Translations under genes and position numbers: made by a program
The notes under the pieces: generated by a model
Told to the model about the DNA's origin: nothing
Seen by the model: only the letters and a program-made list of their open reading frames with translations
The model's database searches: none
In this document: positions 1-11,279 of the stretch, piece after piece
How positions within the stretch are numbered: position 1 is the stretch's first letter
Layout of the letters: every line of letters begins with the position of its first letter
Assembly: GCA_016801845.1 (NCBI GenBank)
Contig: CM028906.1
Location: 868,001 to 932,000, forward strand
Length of the DNA: 64,000 bases
Reading direction: 5' to 3'
Source: Polydactylus sextarius
Taxonomy: Eukaryota; Chordata; Actinopteri; Polynemidae

Positions 1-285
1 TGATCCAGCAGAGGGCACACTAAATGTAAACAAGCAAGAAGTGAGAAGTACGGTAGATGATTGTGACACCAAAGTGTCTGAGAAGCAAGGCATGGGCGTG
101 TTTCATGTTCAGAAATGTAGACTACCACAATGACAACAAACTCATGGACTCACCTGTAACATGAAGAGAGTCTAGTGTACAACTTTGTCTGTTTAGGAAA
201 CTCAGTGTTGAGTCAGCAGGCATCAGCAGACAACAGAAGCTTGTCACAGCACCACCACTGGTGAGGAAACAACATTTACAGTTTG

Positions 286-1012
286 CTGACTTTATTTATA
301 TTGCGCCAAATCATTAAAACATTTATCTCAAGGCACTTTAAACAGTAAAGCACAATATTTCCACAATGAGCAAGCGCTTGGTGACAATGGAGGAAAAACT
401 CCCTTTTAACAGGAAGAAACCACCAGCAGAACCAGACCCAGAGTGGACGGTCATCTGCCTCCACCGGCTGGGGTGAAATGAAGACAAAGAAAAGAGAAAG
501 AGAAGAGACAAAGGAAAGGGAGGGGAGGAGGACAGGGGAGAGGGGGGGGGGGACAAGAGGGAGACCAGGAAGTGACAGTAGAGACTACATATTTACAAGT
601 AGTTGTAAGCAAAATTACCATTACCATTACAATAATAATAATGATGATGATGAGGTTGTCATCAATAGCGTAGAATCTGGATCCAACCATTCTGGAGACA
701 AAACTACCTGAAAAAGAGAAAGGTGAGTAGATGAGTGTTGATATAAAGTGTATGCCGTTTTATAGAGTTCCCCAGCAGTCTAATCCTATAGCAGCTTAAC
801 TAAAGGATGGTTCAGGGTTCATGTCCCACCTGGACCATCCTTAAGTATAGGTTTTATCATAAAGGAAAGTTTTCAGTCTAACCTTAAATGTAGAAAGGGT
901 GTCTGCCTCCCAGACCCAAACTAGGAGCTGGTTCCATCAGAAAGGAGCCTGATAACTGAAGGCTCTACTTCCCATTCTGGTCTTAGAGACTCTAGGAACC
1001 AAGTAATCTATT
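286..1012 (-). mobile_element. Fish interspersed retroelement-like repeat, copy A (antisense)
   Basis: Read on the minus strand, this about 725-bp block aligns by eye with 24413-25120 on the plus strand. Shared blocks in order are the GGATGGTCCAGGT / CCATCCTTTAGTTAAGCTGC segment, a CAT/ATT triplet tract, a pyrimidine-rich tract, the TTCCTGTTAAAAGGGAG segment, and a terminal GTGCCTTGAGATAAATG ... GGCGC(A/T)ATATAAATAAA tail. The tail is of the kind seen on fish LINE/SINE-type repeats, but I cannot name the family. Open frames inside it look like chance. Confidence 0.7.
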
Positions 1013-1020
1013 AGGATAAT

Positions 1021-1380
1021 AATGATAATAAGGATCAGGATAGCTAGTTAGCTAACATGTTAGTGGAGCAATGGTGGATCTGGTGGATTTTTCTAACTAA
1101 AGCTATTAAACTTAGTGAGTTAAATTAGCTAGGTTAGCTAAAGTAGCTAGTTAGCATTGGTAACTAGTAACTGGTGGGTTGTATCTGTCCCAGGTAGAGA
1201 CTAGTCTGTCTCATTTCAAAGTCTCCTTCAACAAATCTAGCTTCTTTTCCCACGACGTGAAGTCTACAATGGTTGGATCCTTCACAATTCAACATATCCC
1301 AAGATTCATTGCAGCACAGGAGATGTTTGTGATGTGGATGTGCAGTTAAAGCTAAAGGTCACAGTAGTGGGAGCAGTGTA
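1021..1380 (+). repeat. Composite AGCTAA-head / constant-tail repeat, copy 1
   Basis: An AGCTAA/TTAGCT-rich head (about 1040-1165) runs into a constant tail (about 1190-1375). The tail contains GAGACTAGTCTGTCTCAT, AAAGTCTCCTTCAACAAAT, GGTTGGATCCTTCAC and CAACATATCCCAAGATTC, then a GTGATGTGGATGTGCAGTTAA block. The tail recurs at 28610-28800 and 63885-64000 and partially at 58157-58215, all in the same orientation. No protein coding is seen and the family is not recognised. Confidence 0.75.
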
Positions 1381-1940
1381 TTTTACTTAATACAAAGATT
1401 TATATAATATTTTATCTACATCAAATTTCCATTGTTGCAAGGTGACATTGGTAGTGTGTAAAATAAATGTTGGGAACATAAACAGAAAAAAAAACAGACA
1501 GAAAAATCAAATATCAGCAATAAAACAAGTAAAATAAACAATGATAAATAACATATAACGTTAACATATAAGTTTAAGCAGGCTGTCACATAGGATTGTT
1601 GGTTGTCAATCAAGAGTTGATTGTTGAACTTGCAACATTATTTCCACAAAAACTACAACATCCAAGCTGTGTCTAATAATTTAGGACTATTTCATTGCAG
1701 CTAGGTCATATATTTAGTACTTACTTACTTTCAGAGAGCTTGGGAAGAGCTGTACAGCCTCTCGAGTGACGCAATAACACTGTTTACTATGATGTTAGAC
1801 ATCTGTACTGATCAATTAGCTTATAAGATGCCTGGTCAGGCTCACCAGTATTACATTTTTATTAACTAATGACCTTAACTCAAAGACCTCTAACAGTAGA
1901 ATATACATAGGTTCAAATGTAGGAGCAGGAGCAGAATGTA
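1381..1940. other. AT-rich intergenic stretch, nothing assigned
   Basis: No gene, tandem array or recognisable repeat is visible. A short A-rich run lies near 1485-1500. Confidence 0.5.
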
Positions 1941-1949
1941 AGATTTTCA

Positions 1950-2395
1950 TGTCATGTAATCATGAAATCATCCTAACATGTCACCAGAGATTATGGACAA
2001 AGCGCGACAGTATTTTGAATTTGACTATAAAACCAGTATTGGCCACAATCTTACATACTGCTCCTTACTGCTCCTCTTTCCACTACTGCAAAACACAGTT
2101 GAGCAAGCATCAGCTGATGTGTCAGTTAAACAGCTAAACAACAATTTTAAGAAACAGCTGAAAACCTACTTCATCATCTTGTTTTACTTAAATTCGATCT
2201 TTCGCATACATCTTTTATTGGTTTTATAACATTTATGTTTTTAAACAGATTTTTTTCCCTTTTGTTTGTTAAGTAAGCCATCGTGTCTGCCACTGTCACT
2301 TGCGTGTTTGATTTTATTTCTTCTGTAAAGCCCTTTGAACTTCAGTGGATGTATAAAATTGTCGTTGCAATAAAGATTTGCTAACATTTTAAAAT
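1950..2395 (+). mobile_element. Possible LINE 3' end relic
   Basis: A frame ending at 2229 finishes with NNNFKKQLKTYF, which resembles the C-terminal end of some non-LTR ORF2 proteins. It is followed by GTAAAGCCCTTTGAACTTC ... GTATAAAATTGTCGTTGCAATAAAG, a tail with an AATAAA-type signal typical of fish LINE 3' ends. No catalytic reverse transcriptase motif remains. The assignment is tentative. Confidence 0.4.
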
Positions 2396-2999
2396 CTGTC
2401 TGTCTCTGTGTTTTTCATTGTCTTTACTCTAGTAGCAGTAAAAACATCAGGATCCATGATCCTGTCTCCTCAGTTTAAACCACACCTGACAGACTCATGT
2501 GTAAATGGCGCCCAGTTTTGCTCCGGTTGGTGGCAGACCGACCAACTGACTGACGGCGGTGAAAATAAATGGTCTCAGCTGTCGACTCACCATCATTCTT
2601 AAAAGTTAAACAGCCATAAAAGGCTGCAGGAACTCTGACCTTCACAATCTAACCGAGCAAGAAAAGCCAATGATGTGTACAAGGCCCTGCTAGCCGGTGC
2701 AGATTAGGATAAAATATGTCTCAGCATCACAAAAAGAAAACGGTATGTCTCCCGCTGACAGATACGGGACCGCTATTTTAATAACAGCCCAATTTCTGCA
2801 GTACTAAAATGTTTTACTGTTGGTCATAAAACATGTGGTGTGTGACATGGGAAGCTATCGGTGTTGCTAACACTTCAAAGGAACACGGAGCATGTGAAGC
2901 TGCTGTGTGGAGGGAAACCTCCACCTCTGACATGTATGCTCTGCAGGGACTGGGTCCTTCTAAGTAAAGATAAAGAGAATGTTGCTCAAGCTTCCAAGC
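2396..2999. other. Intergenic, nothing assigned
   Basis: Unique-looking sequence without supported ORFs, arrays or RNA genes. Confidence 0.45.
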
Positions 3000-3600
3000 T
3001 ATCTAATCTGAACTAATTGAAAATGTCAGCTAGCGTCTCACTGAGCCGTTTTGACTACCTAATTTTAATGTAATTCAGCTGTTTAACTGAAATGCTAACC
3101 TCATCTCAACTATTTTAGTTTCTCAGGTGAAATGCTAGCTAACCTGAGCTAAACTCAAAATGTTGCCTAACTTTACAAAGCCATTCTAACACATGCTCAA
3201 TTATTTGCTAAACCTAACTAAACTAGCTGCCTGACTAAAATTGAGTAACGTTTGAGTAAATTGAGTAAAACTGAGTAACGTCTACTCAGCTGTTTTTGAT
3301 TAATAATTTAAATGCTGGCTAACCTGAACTGAAAAAGTTAGCAAACTGTTCTAAGCTGTTTTAGCTGATTAACTAAAATATTTGCTGCCACATCCTAAAC
3401 TGTATTAGCTTTTCAACCAGAATGTTAGCTAACCTGAACTAAACAAACTGCCTTATTAAAAATATTTACTAACCTCTACTCAACTGCTTAAGCTTCGTAA
3501 CTGAAATGCTGGATTGCCTCTACTATACTGAAAATGTTACTTCTGAGTCATTTTAGCTTTAACTAAAATGCTAACTATCCTCTACTACTCAACTGTGTTA
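3000..3600. repeat. Degenerate AGCTAA-rich tract
   Basis: Variants of (A)TGCTA(G)CTAACCTGAACTAAA occur roughly every 40-70 bp, for example near 3030, 3130, 3310, 3420 and 3560. The tract behaves like an old minisatellite whose units keep GCTAAC and AACTGAAA words. Similar tracts are at 4370-5050, 28420-28600, 60800-61180 and 63600-63860. Confidence 0.6.
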
Positions 3601-3849
3601 GCTCTGTGGTCTTTGTGGATCAGTAAAAATCAATAACACATTATTCACACACACACACAGATGGGAGTGTTGTGTAGTCTTCGACCTGCAGGACATTTTC
3701 ATTGTGTAATAACACTCGACAGCTTTTACACTCATGCTTGAAATTTGTTTGGAAGTGCTTGAGGGTAAAAAGCTGCGAGAGAGAAAAGCCGTGTGACTGC
3801 AAACAGCCCCCCATCCTACCCCCTCACTCTTCCTCCAAAAAGCCAAGCA

Positions 3850-4090
3850 GCAGCAGTAGAATGAGCGAGGCCTGGTAACATGGCATGTGTGTGGTCCCTT
3901 CAGTCGCTGTCAGCGGCTGGATGGCGGCTGAATCCCGGCGAGCCGAGGAGGAGGGGGAGGAGGCCAAGCCATTCTTCAGCGCTGACACCCTCATTGAGAC
4001 TTGGGGGCAGCCGTGAAATAAAAGCTGCGAAGAGGCTGAAAGAAAGAAAAGACGGCTCCGGTAGTTTATTTTGTCGAGACAAAATGTGAG
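3850..4090. promoter_or_regulatory. GC-rich unique block, possible conserved noncoding element
   Basis: This is a GC-richer, repeat-free island in AT-rich sequence. It includes CTGTCAGCGGCTGG, a GAGGAGGAGGGGG purine run and CCATTCTTCAGCGCTGACA. Both strands have open frames here, but none resembles a known protein. Conservation cannot be tested without alignment. Confidence 0.3.
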
Positions 4091-4291
4091 CTCCACTTGT
4101 GGAAAAAAGTGATTGAACTACGCTTTGTGCTGAGCTGAATGACTGAGAGCAAATACGTCTGGAAGAGTCTGTTAGTTTTACTGATTTACACTGTGAAAAA
4201 ACTGCACCATCGAACACAGACACATCATTTTACTACGATTAACAGTTACTTCCTGATTCACACACACCGACCGCACCAGAAAAAAACAGCT

Positions 4292-4352
4292 AAAAGTTCT
4301 ATGTACTACTGTACATAGAAGTCTACTGTACATCTATGTACAGTAGACTTTT
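4292..4352. repeat. Compound inverted repeat (two adjacent hairpins)
   Basis: The first hairpin has 10-bp perfect arms TTCTATGTAC (4297-4306) and GTACATAGAA (4311-4320). The second has 15-bp perfect arms at 4319-4333 and 4336-4350 with a 2-nt loop. AAAAGT (4292-4297) and ACTTTT (4347-4352) could close an outer stem. Confidence 0.85.
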
Positions 4353-4369
4353 AAACATCGTACAATCTA

Positions 4370-5060
4370 AAGATGGTACATTGTTAACTAGTATTAACCA
4401 GTTAACCAGTCTTTTACCTTCTAAAACTAAACTGTTAGCTAACCTGAACCACAGTGAATTAGCTGCTTAAGTTTTTTTTTTTTTTTTAAATTTAGGTACT
4501 ATTAGATAACCCTTACTTAAATGTTGTTTCTGCTATTAGTTATCATGACCAAGCCATTCTGTTAGTGAAACTGAAAACTGACACCATAAATGTTCAAACA
4601 AAATACAAACAAAATAAGCCAAAATGGTTTCGACTGTGAGCTAAGCCAAACCTTCAGCTGAAACTAAGTAAAACTGTAAATTCAAGTATCTGCTAAAATT
4701 AACTGTAAATGAACCAAAACTAGCAACCAATCAAACCAACTGTTGACAAAACCAAATTAGCTAACTGTTAGCTCTTAGCTAACTGTTAAACAGAAACAGT
4801 TTTATTAGCTAAAGAGACCAGACCAGCAGCAGAACCATTAGGTAACATTTAATAGACGCTTTTTTTAGATATCATTTTTTGGACATGTTTTCCTTTAATG
4901 ATAGAGACAAGGAAACAGGGAGGAGGGTGAGGGAAAGACATGCAGGACAGCTGACATGACAACCATTTGGCTATCCAAGCGTCCTAATAAGCTGTCTTAA
5001 CTACTCAACTTAAATGTTAGCTAACGCTTGCTAAGCTGTTAGCTGCTGTCAGGTCATTGA
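4370..5060. repeat. Degenerate AGCTAA-rich tract
   Basis: Recurrent TTAGCTAAC and AACTGTTAGCT words are scattered through AT-rich sequence, with poly-T at about 4471-4487. Nothing coding is apparent. Confidence 0.5.
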
Positions 5061-6284
5061 GGACTAATGTTCTAACTCTTTGTCTCTTAGCTGTAGCTTT
5101 GTTGTTGAACATCAGCATAGTAGCACATGAACATCCAGAGCAGGTCAAGATGTTTGAGTATTTAAACAGCTCTTGTTTCAGTTTCACCTTAAAAAAGCCT
5201 CTTTAATTAAAAAGCTACAAACAGCATGTGAATGTAACAATTAAAAGAGCCTGAGCGTGCATTAAGTGCATTAAGAGGAATCAGCTGTGAATTAGCACTC
5301 AAGTGTTTTCTCTCCTCCCTCTTTCTTTCAGCCTTTCACTCTTCGCCCCCTTATTGAGTCTTTCAGCCCCTGCAGACAGAAAAGTCTGAATTGAGCCTAA
5401 TCTTCTTCTTGTAGCTGTGAATGTGATTGTGTGCGGCCGCTGCTCGTACTCCAGGTGCAAGACAGCATTGTAAAAGGACAAAAGCAAAGTAAAGACAGAA
5501 AGAAAAGACAGAGGCTTGAGCTTTGATGGTATGTGTCAGCTACTGGATTTACAACCTGCCCCCCCCCCTTTTTTTTTTTTTTTTTACACATTTTAACTAA
5601 AACCACTCTTCCTTTTTATCGGGATGGCTTTGTTCGCTTGTTTTGTTTTTTTTTTTTTTTCGTTTTTGACTATGACAACCAGAGAGCTGTTGAACCGTTG
5701 CCCTATTGTTTCTCCAGTGATCAGCTGATGACACTGTGCTGCCCACAAGAGACCCCAGATCTTGGTGGAGATAAGGTGGAGGAGAAGGGGATGCAGAGCA
5801 GGAGATAAGCACCGTGAAATGAAAAGATGGTACAAATTTTCAACACCGTCTGTGACTAAAGGAAAAGTACGATCTCTCCCCATAAGATGAAGAACTCACA
5901 GTGCTGACCAGCTACAGAGCAGCATCATGTGTCTCACTGAGACCTGTCAGACGACGGGGAGACTAACGAGACTGATGAGAGGAAGAACGTGGGGATCACA
6001 ATGTTTGTTAAGGAGAGATGGAGTAACCTGGAGCACATCAGTGTTACTGAGCAGCTGCTCACAGGACATTGAGCTGTTTACTGTTAATGTTTGGTCGTAC
6101 TACATCCAGAGGAGTTCTCTCAAGTCATGTGATTTTTTTTTTTTTTTATGTTGACGTACAGATTAATTAAGGTCAAATTATTCCATCACATCAGAGATCA
6201 TGTAATCCTGCAAAAAACTGATTTTATACCTAAAATACAACATCTTGTAGTGTTAACTAACCGGTTTGTTAAGTAATCACACAG
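5061..6284. other. Intergenic with homopolymer T runs, nothing assigned
   Basis: Poly-C/poly-T at about 5561-5585, poly-T at about 5647-5660 and poly-T at about 6127-6147 are visible. The short ORFs here depend on these homopolymers and match nothing I recognise. Confidence 0.5.
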
Positions 6285-6663
6285 AACAAAAACATCAACG
6301 CAAAAAACACAGTTTTCTCCCATATTTCATAAGCTGAACTCAAAGATCTAAAACATTTTCTATGAACACAAAAGGCCCATTTCTCTCAAATATTGTTCAC
6401 AAATCTGTCTAAATCTGTGTTAATGAGCACTTCTTTGCTGAGATAATCCATCCACCTCACAGGTGTGGCATATCAAGATGCTGATTAGACAGCATGAATA
6501 TTGCACAGGTGAGCCTTAGGCTGGCCACAATAAAATGTACAATTTGCTGTTTCGGGGAGGGGTCTGAGGGAGTTATTTAATTTTTCAGTCTCATTAGAGC
6601 TCAGCTCATGAAAAAATAGTAGCCACAAAAGTAGTGCATTTATGTTTTTGTTCAGTGTATTTC
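6285..6663 (+). mobile_element. Non-autonomous Tc1-like element (internally deleted)
   Basis: The terminal inverted repeats read AACAAAAACATCAACGC at the left and, on the opposite strand at the right end, CACTGAACAAAAACATAAATG. Inside is the non-coding leader typical of a family of fish Tc1-like transposons, including GAGATAATCCATCCACCTC, GGTGTGGCATATCAAGATG, GATTAGACAGCATGA and TTAGGCTGGCCACAATAAAA. The transposase gene is absent, and sequence jumps from the leader to the right inverted repeat after about 6540. It is therefore a MITE-like deletion derivative. Confidence 0.78.
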
Positions 6664-6677
6664 AGTAAATGTAACAA

Positions 6678-6870
6678 GATGGCTGTCGGTAAAAATGACG
6701 ACTGTTGTTAATGATGGTGACTGTTGGTAAAGATGGCGACTGTTGGTAAGATGACGACTGTTGGTAAAGATGGCCACCTGTTTTGTAAAAATGGATGACT
6801 GTTGGTAAAGATGACGACTGCTGGTAAAGATGGACGACTGTTTAAAGATGGACAGCTATGTAACAAGATG
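6678..6870 (+). repeat. Minisatellite, 18-20 bp unit
   Basis: About nine imperfect copies of GATGGCGACTGTTGGTAAA, with GATGACGACTG and GATGGACGACTG variants. The array begins a few bases after the right end of the Tc1-like element. Confidence 0.8.
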
Positions 6871-8361
6871 GCAGACAATATATTTCTGTCTGACATGACA
6901 GCTCTACCCTGTCAAACATGGTTTCTGTTTTATCATGTTGTTATTGGTGGCCCTGCCTCCTGTCCTCAGGTGTAACAACTCCTTGCTGCTCATCTCGCTC
7001 CTTGGGCGTGATGAGCAGGTTTGTAACTGACACTCACCTGCAGATGAACTCTGACATGTCAACCCTTAGATGCCTTCAAAGCGGCGTGAGCTGTGATCAG
7101 ACATCAAGCCGTGGTGCAGTAAACTTCACTGATCGCTGCTGTCAGCAACCACGACTGATGTGTCTCACTGTAATCTGATTGGACGGATAGTTCTCCACGC
7201 TAACATTTATTAGTGTATTAGTTTTTTAGTCAGTGTTTCGAAACTTTCTTGTAAAGTTGACTGCTGACAGCTATAGCTGCTCAACCAGCGAGTGTCACAA
7301 GGTGAAACACCACTGAGGTGTGTGACAGATGGTGAAGGTGAAAGTCAAACATGTTTTCCCCGAAAAAATGATGACACAAGTTCAATTACAACTGATGAGT
7401 TTCTCTCATGAAGCAGCTAAAACTAGTGCTAACACAGTTTACCATGAAATGTAGCTAATTTAAGTAAAGCACAGCACAGTAAGATCAAAAACAGACAGTT
7501 AGTTGTTAGTGTAACTTACTTAGCACAAAGATTGTAAATTGAGGGTTAACTGTTAGTCTACCAGAAGTAGAAACAATCTGTTAGTCTAGTGTTGCACAGA
7601 GACTAGAAGCCAAGACAATTAGCCTAGCTGAGCAGAGACCAGAAGTATAGTGTCAGTTAGTGTAGCTTCATGAACAGTTAGCATAGTGTTGTGTTTGTTG
7701 ATTTGAGAGAAGACAGACCACAGCATTCTTTTAAAGCTTTTTAGTGATACTGGATCTTTAAAATAATACATGCACATGGACCTTCACTGTTTGGAAAATC
7801 ACAGTCAGCCAAGTGCTGTTACTCTGCATTCAACTGCCCAGAGAAAGATAGGTATTTCCCATTACAAATGCTTTTTGTGATATATAATCTGCAGTTGAGA
7901 AGTCTTGTTATAGGCTCAAAACTGGCTCCCCCTTCGTTGGTGCACAGGCTAGTCCCAGCCTCTTGGCACTTGCTCCAGTCAATCCCGGTGGACAGCGTCC
8001 TGTGGAGTGGAAACTCCCTAGCCGCAGCTTCTGCTTCAAGGCTGATTATTTAGTAAGCAGGACATGTATCTAATATTGAGCGTGCAAGTTACTTTCAGAA
8101 CACATATGTGCATTTTTCATCTATCTAATATTGAGTGTCTCCCTAGCTATTGTGAAACTTTATGTGGCCTGGCTTGTCCTTTGCTTTGTGTTAGTCCGTC
8201 GTACCACAGGACTAATGCTTTATATCTTCTTATCGTTCAACAGGCCATACATACATTGTGTGTAAAAATATAAAAGTGTAAAAGGTATAGCTATAATTTC
8301 AGTTGTTAAGTAATGTCTAAAATAGGGCACACAATGTATAAAAATAAGGCCCCCTAACAGT
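6871..8361. other. Intergenic, nothing assigned
   Basis: Isolated AGTTAGC(A/G)TAG words occur at 7640-7700, related to the downstream 21-bp array. 7780-8260 has a unique, moderately GC-rich patch with a short cysteine-containing frame that I could not match to any domain. Confidence 0.4.
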
Positions 8362-8587
8362 AGCTCCACAAACAGTTAGCGTAGCCTCATGAAAAGTTAG
8401 CATAGCCTCACGAACAGTAAGTGTAGCTCCATGAACAATTAGCGTAGCCTCATGAACAGTTAGTGTAGCCTCATGAACAGTTAGCATAGCTCCATGAACA
8501 GTTAGTGTAGCCTCATGAACAGTTAGCATAGCTCCATGAACAGTTAGCGTAGCCACATGAACAGTTAGTATAGCCACATGAACAGCA
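8362..8587. repeat. 21-bp minisatellite
   Basis: About ten head-to-tail copies of AGTTAGCGTAGCCTCATGAAC, with CTCCATGAAC and CCACATGAAC variants. Because 21 is a multiple of three, the minus strand stays open and reads as repeated seven-residue (H-E/G-A-T/M-L-T-V) units. I regard this as an array artefact rather than a gene. Confidence 0.9.
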
Positions 8588-10299
8588 ATGTTGCGTTCGC
8601 TGTCTGAGCTCTGAGTCGTTTCCTGCGGCGCCATCGGGCAGATCACCAAGAACACAATCTGTCAGGGTGTGAATAAATCATCGTCTCAGCTCAGAGGTGA
8701 ATCTGTTTGGTTTCATGTGTGTGACCCAAATAACAGGACCCCCCCGTAACTCTACTCCCCAGTTACTCCCTCCTCCCTTTGTGATTGTGTATATGATGGT
8801 GATGGTGTATATGGTGATGGAGCAGGATCCTAGTTCTGATCTGATCTGGTTCTGACTCTGTCCAAGGCATCTCTGGTTCAGATGTCTCATCAGTTTAATC
8901 AAAGTTAAACTGTTAAAATGTTAAGCTTTAACTAAAAAAAAATGAACAGACTGGTTATGAAAATATAATCCCAGAAACACAACCTACACATTAAAATGTA
9001 CACAGCCCCAAAAGTGATATTTTTTATCTTGTGCACACAAGTTAGTTATCTTGGCTAGGCTAAGCGATGCTAACTAAGAGATCTTTCCTGAGTCAGCATC
9101 ACATAAGCAAGATGAAATGTGAAGAAAAATGAAAAACAAAAAGTAGAAATAAATTTTAGACAAACATATCAGTACCAGCATAGTACAGATTAGATTTGGT
9201 GTATATATTGACATAAAGTAAGAAATATCATCTTCTTCCTCAAGATAACTATTTCGTGCACCCAAAAAAAAATCATTCACGTGATTAAGTTTTCAAGAAA
9301 AATATATGGGAACATCATCAGCAAATCATTGTATTTGGTTCAGTTTTGTGTTTTATTTCTTGAAGATTCTTTTTTCAATGGCTTTAATTAATAATAAATA
9401 AGTAATAAGTAATTAATAAATAGTTAGACATTACATTCTTTACTTGTCAAGATGATAAATGATAAGTTCCTGCTCTAAATGAATGAAATTGTCAGGTCAG
9501 GTCAGAAACTGTCTTGACCTGTTTGACATAGTATCAAATATTAATCAAGTAAATGAATTAAAAATCTCTAGTAATTCAAATCACTTTAATCACAACAACA
9601 ACAACAGTAATAATGATCAGCTGTAACAAGTCAAAGTTCTCAGAGGATTATGGATAAATCTGTGTGTTATGATGCTGATCACCCCCGCCTGTGTAACAAT
9701 TAGTTATGGGAGGGTGTGTGTGTCTGCCTGGGAACAGTGAACAGTGGGGGGGGGGTGTTAACTTTTATTGCTGATGAATTAGTGTTGTTTTCTTTTCACA
9801 CACCCTCTAACTACCTCCTCCCTCCCCCTCCTTCTCTAAATGGTTTGTGACAGCTCCGCCTTCCCATAACGCACCTGTGCATGATGATGAGGAGGAAGAG
9901 AAAGAGGGAGGAGGGGTGGTTGCAGCCTGAAGCTGTCAGGTGTCTTCACCTCCGTAAACTCTCAGTGAACTAATGAACTCAGGGAAACGTAAAGATACAG
10001 AGATGTAATCTTTCTGTCACTAAACAGACTTTCACAGTAAAATCTGAAGTAGTAAACATCACTACCGTGATGTTAAACCATGACTTCGTTTGATATTAAA
10101 AGACTTTTACTTTGAAATCCAAACATCTCAGACAAGCTAAATTCACTTTGAACTAAAGACAGAGACTTCTGTCAACATGAGGATGTGATCAGTTGTCCTT
10201 ATCATCACGTCCTGATAACAGACGAGGATGAGGAGGAAACAAAACAAGATGTTGACCAACAAACAAACCAGAAACCACAACAGCTATGACACGAAGTCC
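8588..10299. other. Intergenic, nothing firmly assigned
   Basis: AT-rich sequence. A pyrimidine/purine-rich patch lies at 9720-9920, including a short poly-G run near 9746. No gene is supported. Confidence 0.45.
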
Positions 10300-10405
10300 A
10301 GGGCCAGGTCTGGATCAGGTCTAGGATCAGGTCTGGATCAGATTTGGATAAGGTCTAGGATCAGATCTGGATTAGGACTAGGATCAGGTCTAGGATCAGA
10401 TCAGA
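10300..10405 (+). repeat. Degenerate GGATCAGGTCTA minisatellite
   Basis: About eight copies of a 12-13 bp unit (GGTCTGGATCA / GGTCTAGGATCA / GATCTGGATTA). Related dispersed CCAGATC or GGTCCTGG hexamer tracts are at 17085-17265, 37450-37478, 40335-40460 and 42055-42245. Confidence 0.8.
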
Positions 10406-10970
10406 GTGACACATTCCTTAAACCTTCAGGAACAATAATCTGATTAATTTAAATAATTTAAAATATAAAAGTATAAATTCTTTACACATTTTATATTTTG
10501 TTTTGCTATTTTTTCTCTATTTCTAAATCTAACTCATTTTGACCTCAGATTTTTATTTTTATTCCACCTTTCACCTGTTTCTATTCTATTATTATTTCTT
10601 ATTTTCATTTTAAAGTTAATTTCACACCAGCCCATGTCACTTCTGTTGAACCTGTGAAACGTATAGTGAATAAATCTTCTCATTAAATAACAAGGAGATG
10701 CTTTAGACATGACAGCTGGGATCTGATGATGAAGATTTATATTCAGAGATATTTTTTAAATAAAATCAAATAAAAGTTGTGAAACTTTCATTAGTCTGAC
10801 CTGGAGTCCAGTCCTGGTCTTGGTTCTGGATCAGTGTTTGATGGTCCGACACAAACATATCCTGTCTTTTTAAATACAATCAATTCACAGCTACAGATTT
10901 GATTTAAAGTCTAAACTGATCTAATGTGGCAACTGGAAGAAAATAAACCCGTGTGAGTTTCCCATGAGGC

Positions 10971-11220
10971 CCTGTGGCGGCGGTGGGCGTGGTCAGCAGC
11001 AGGTCAGGGTTGTTGCATGTGGAGAATGTGTCTCTGATCATAGACTGTGTTTTCCCCTGCAGCTTCGTTTCTCTGTCTGCAACGGCGTTAATTTACGGCT
11101 GCTCAGGAATCTTATCTGAGCCGGCAGCCATAAACTCACACCTTCACACCGACACTTCAAAGCTGCTCAATGAACGAGGTGCCAGAGAGGACGCTGGGAT
11201 TGATGAGGCGTCGTAGATTA
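10971..11220. promoter_or_regulatory. Unique GC-richer block, possible conserved noncoding element
   Basis: Repeat-free sequence with CGGCGTTAATTTACGGC and AATCTTATCTGAGCCGG, flanked by AT-rich DNA. It encodes nothing recognisable in any frame. Enhancer status is inferred from composition only. Confidence 0.3.
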
Positions 11221-11279
11221 CACATGATTGTCTGACGAGACAAGAAGAGTCCAGCTGCATGAAAATGGGCCACGGCTAC

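Noticed and set aside
7780..7900. Cysteine-containing frame resembling the start of a THAP-type zinc module
   Set aside because: Spacing does not fit and no downstream AVPTIF-like or transposase part was found.
8317..8655. 112-aa minus-strand frame with repeated HEATLTV-like units
   Set aside because: It arises from the 21-bp minisatellite; there is no unique flanking protein or signal.
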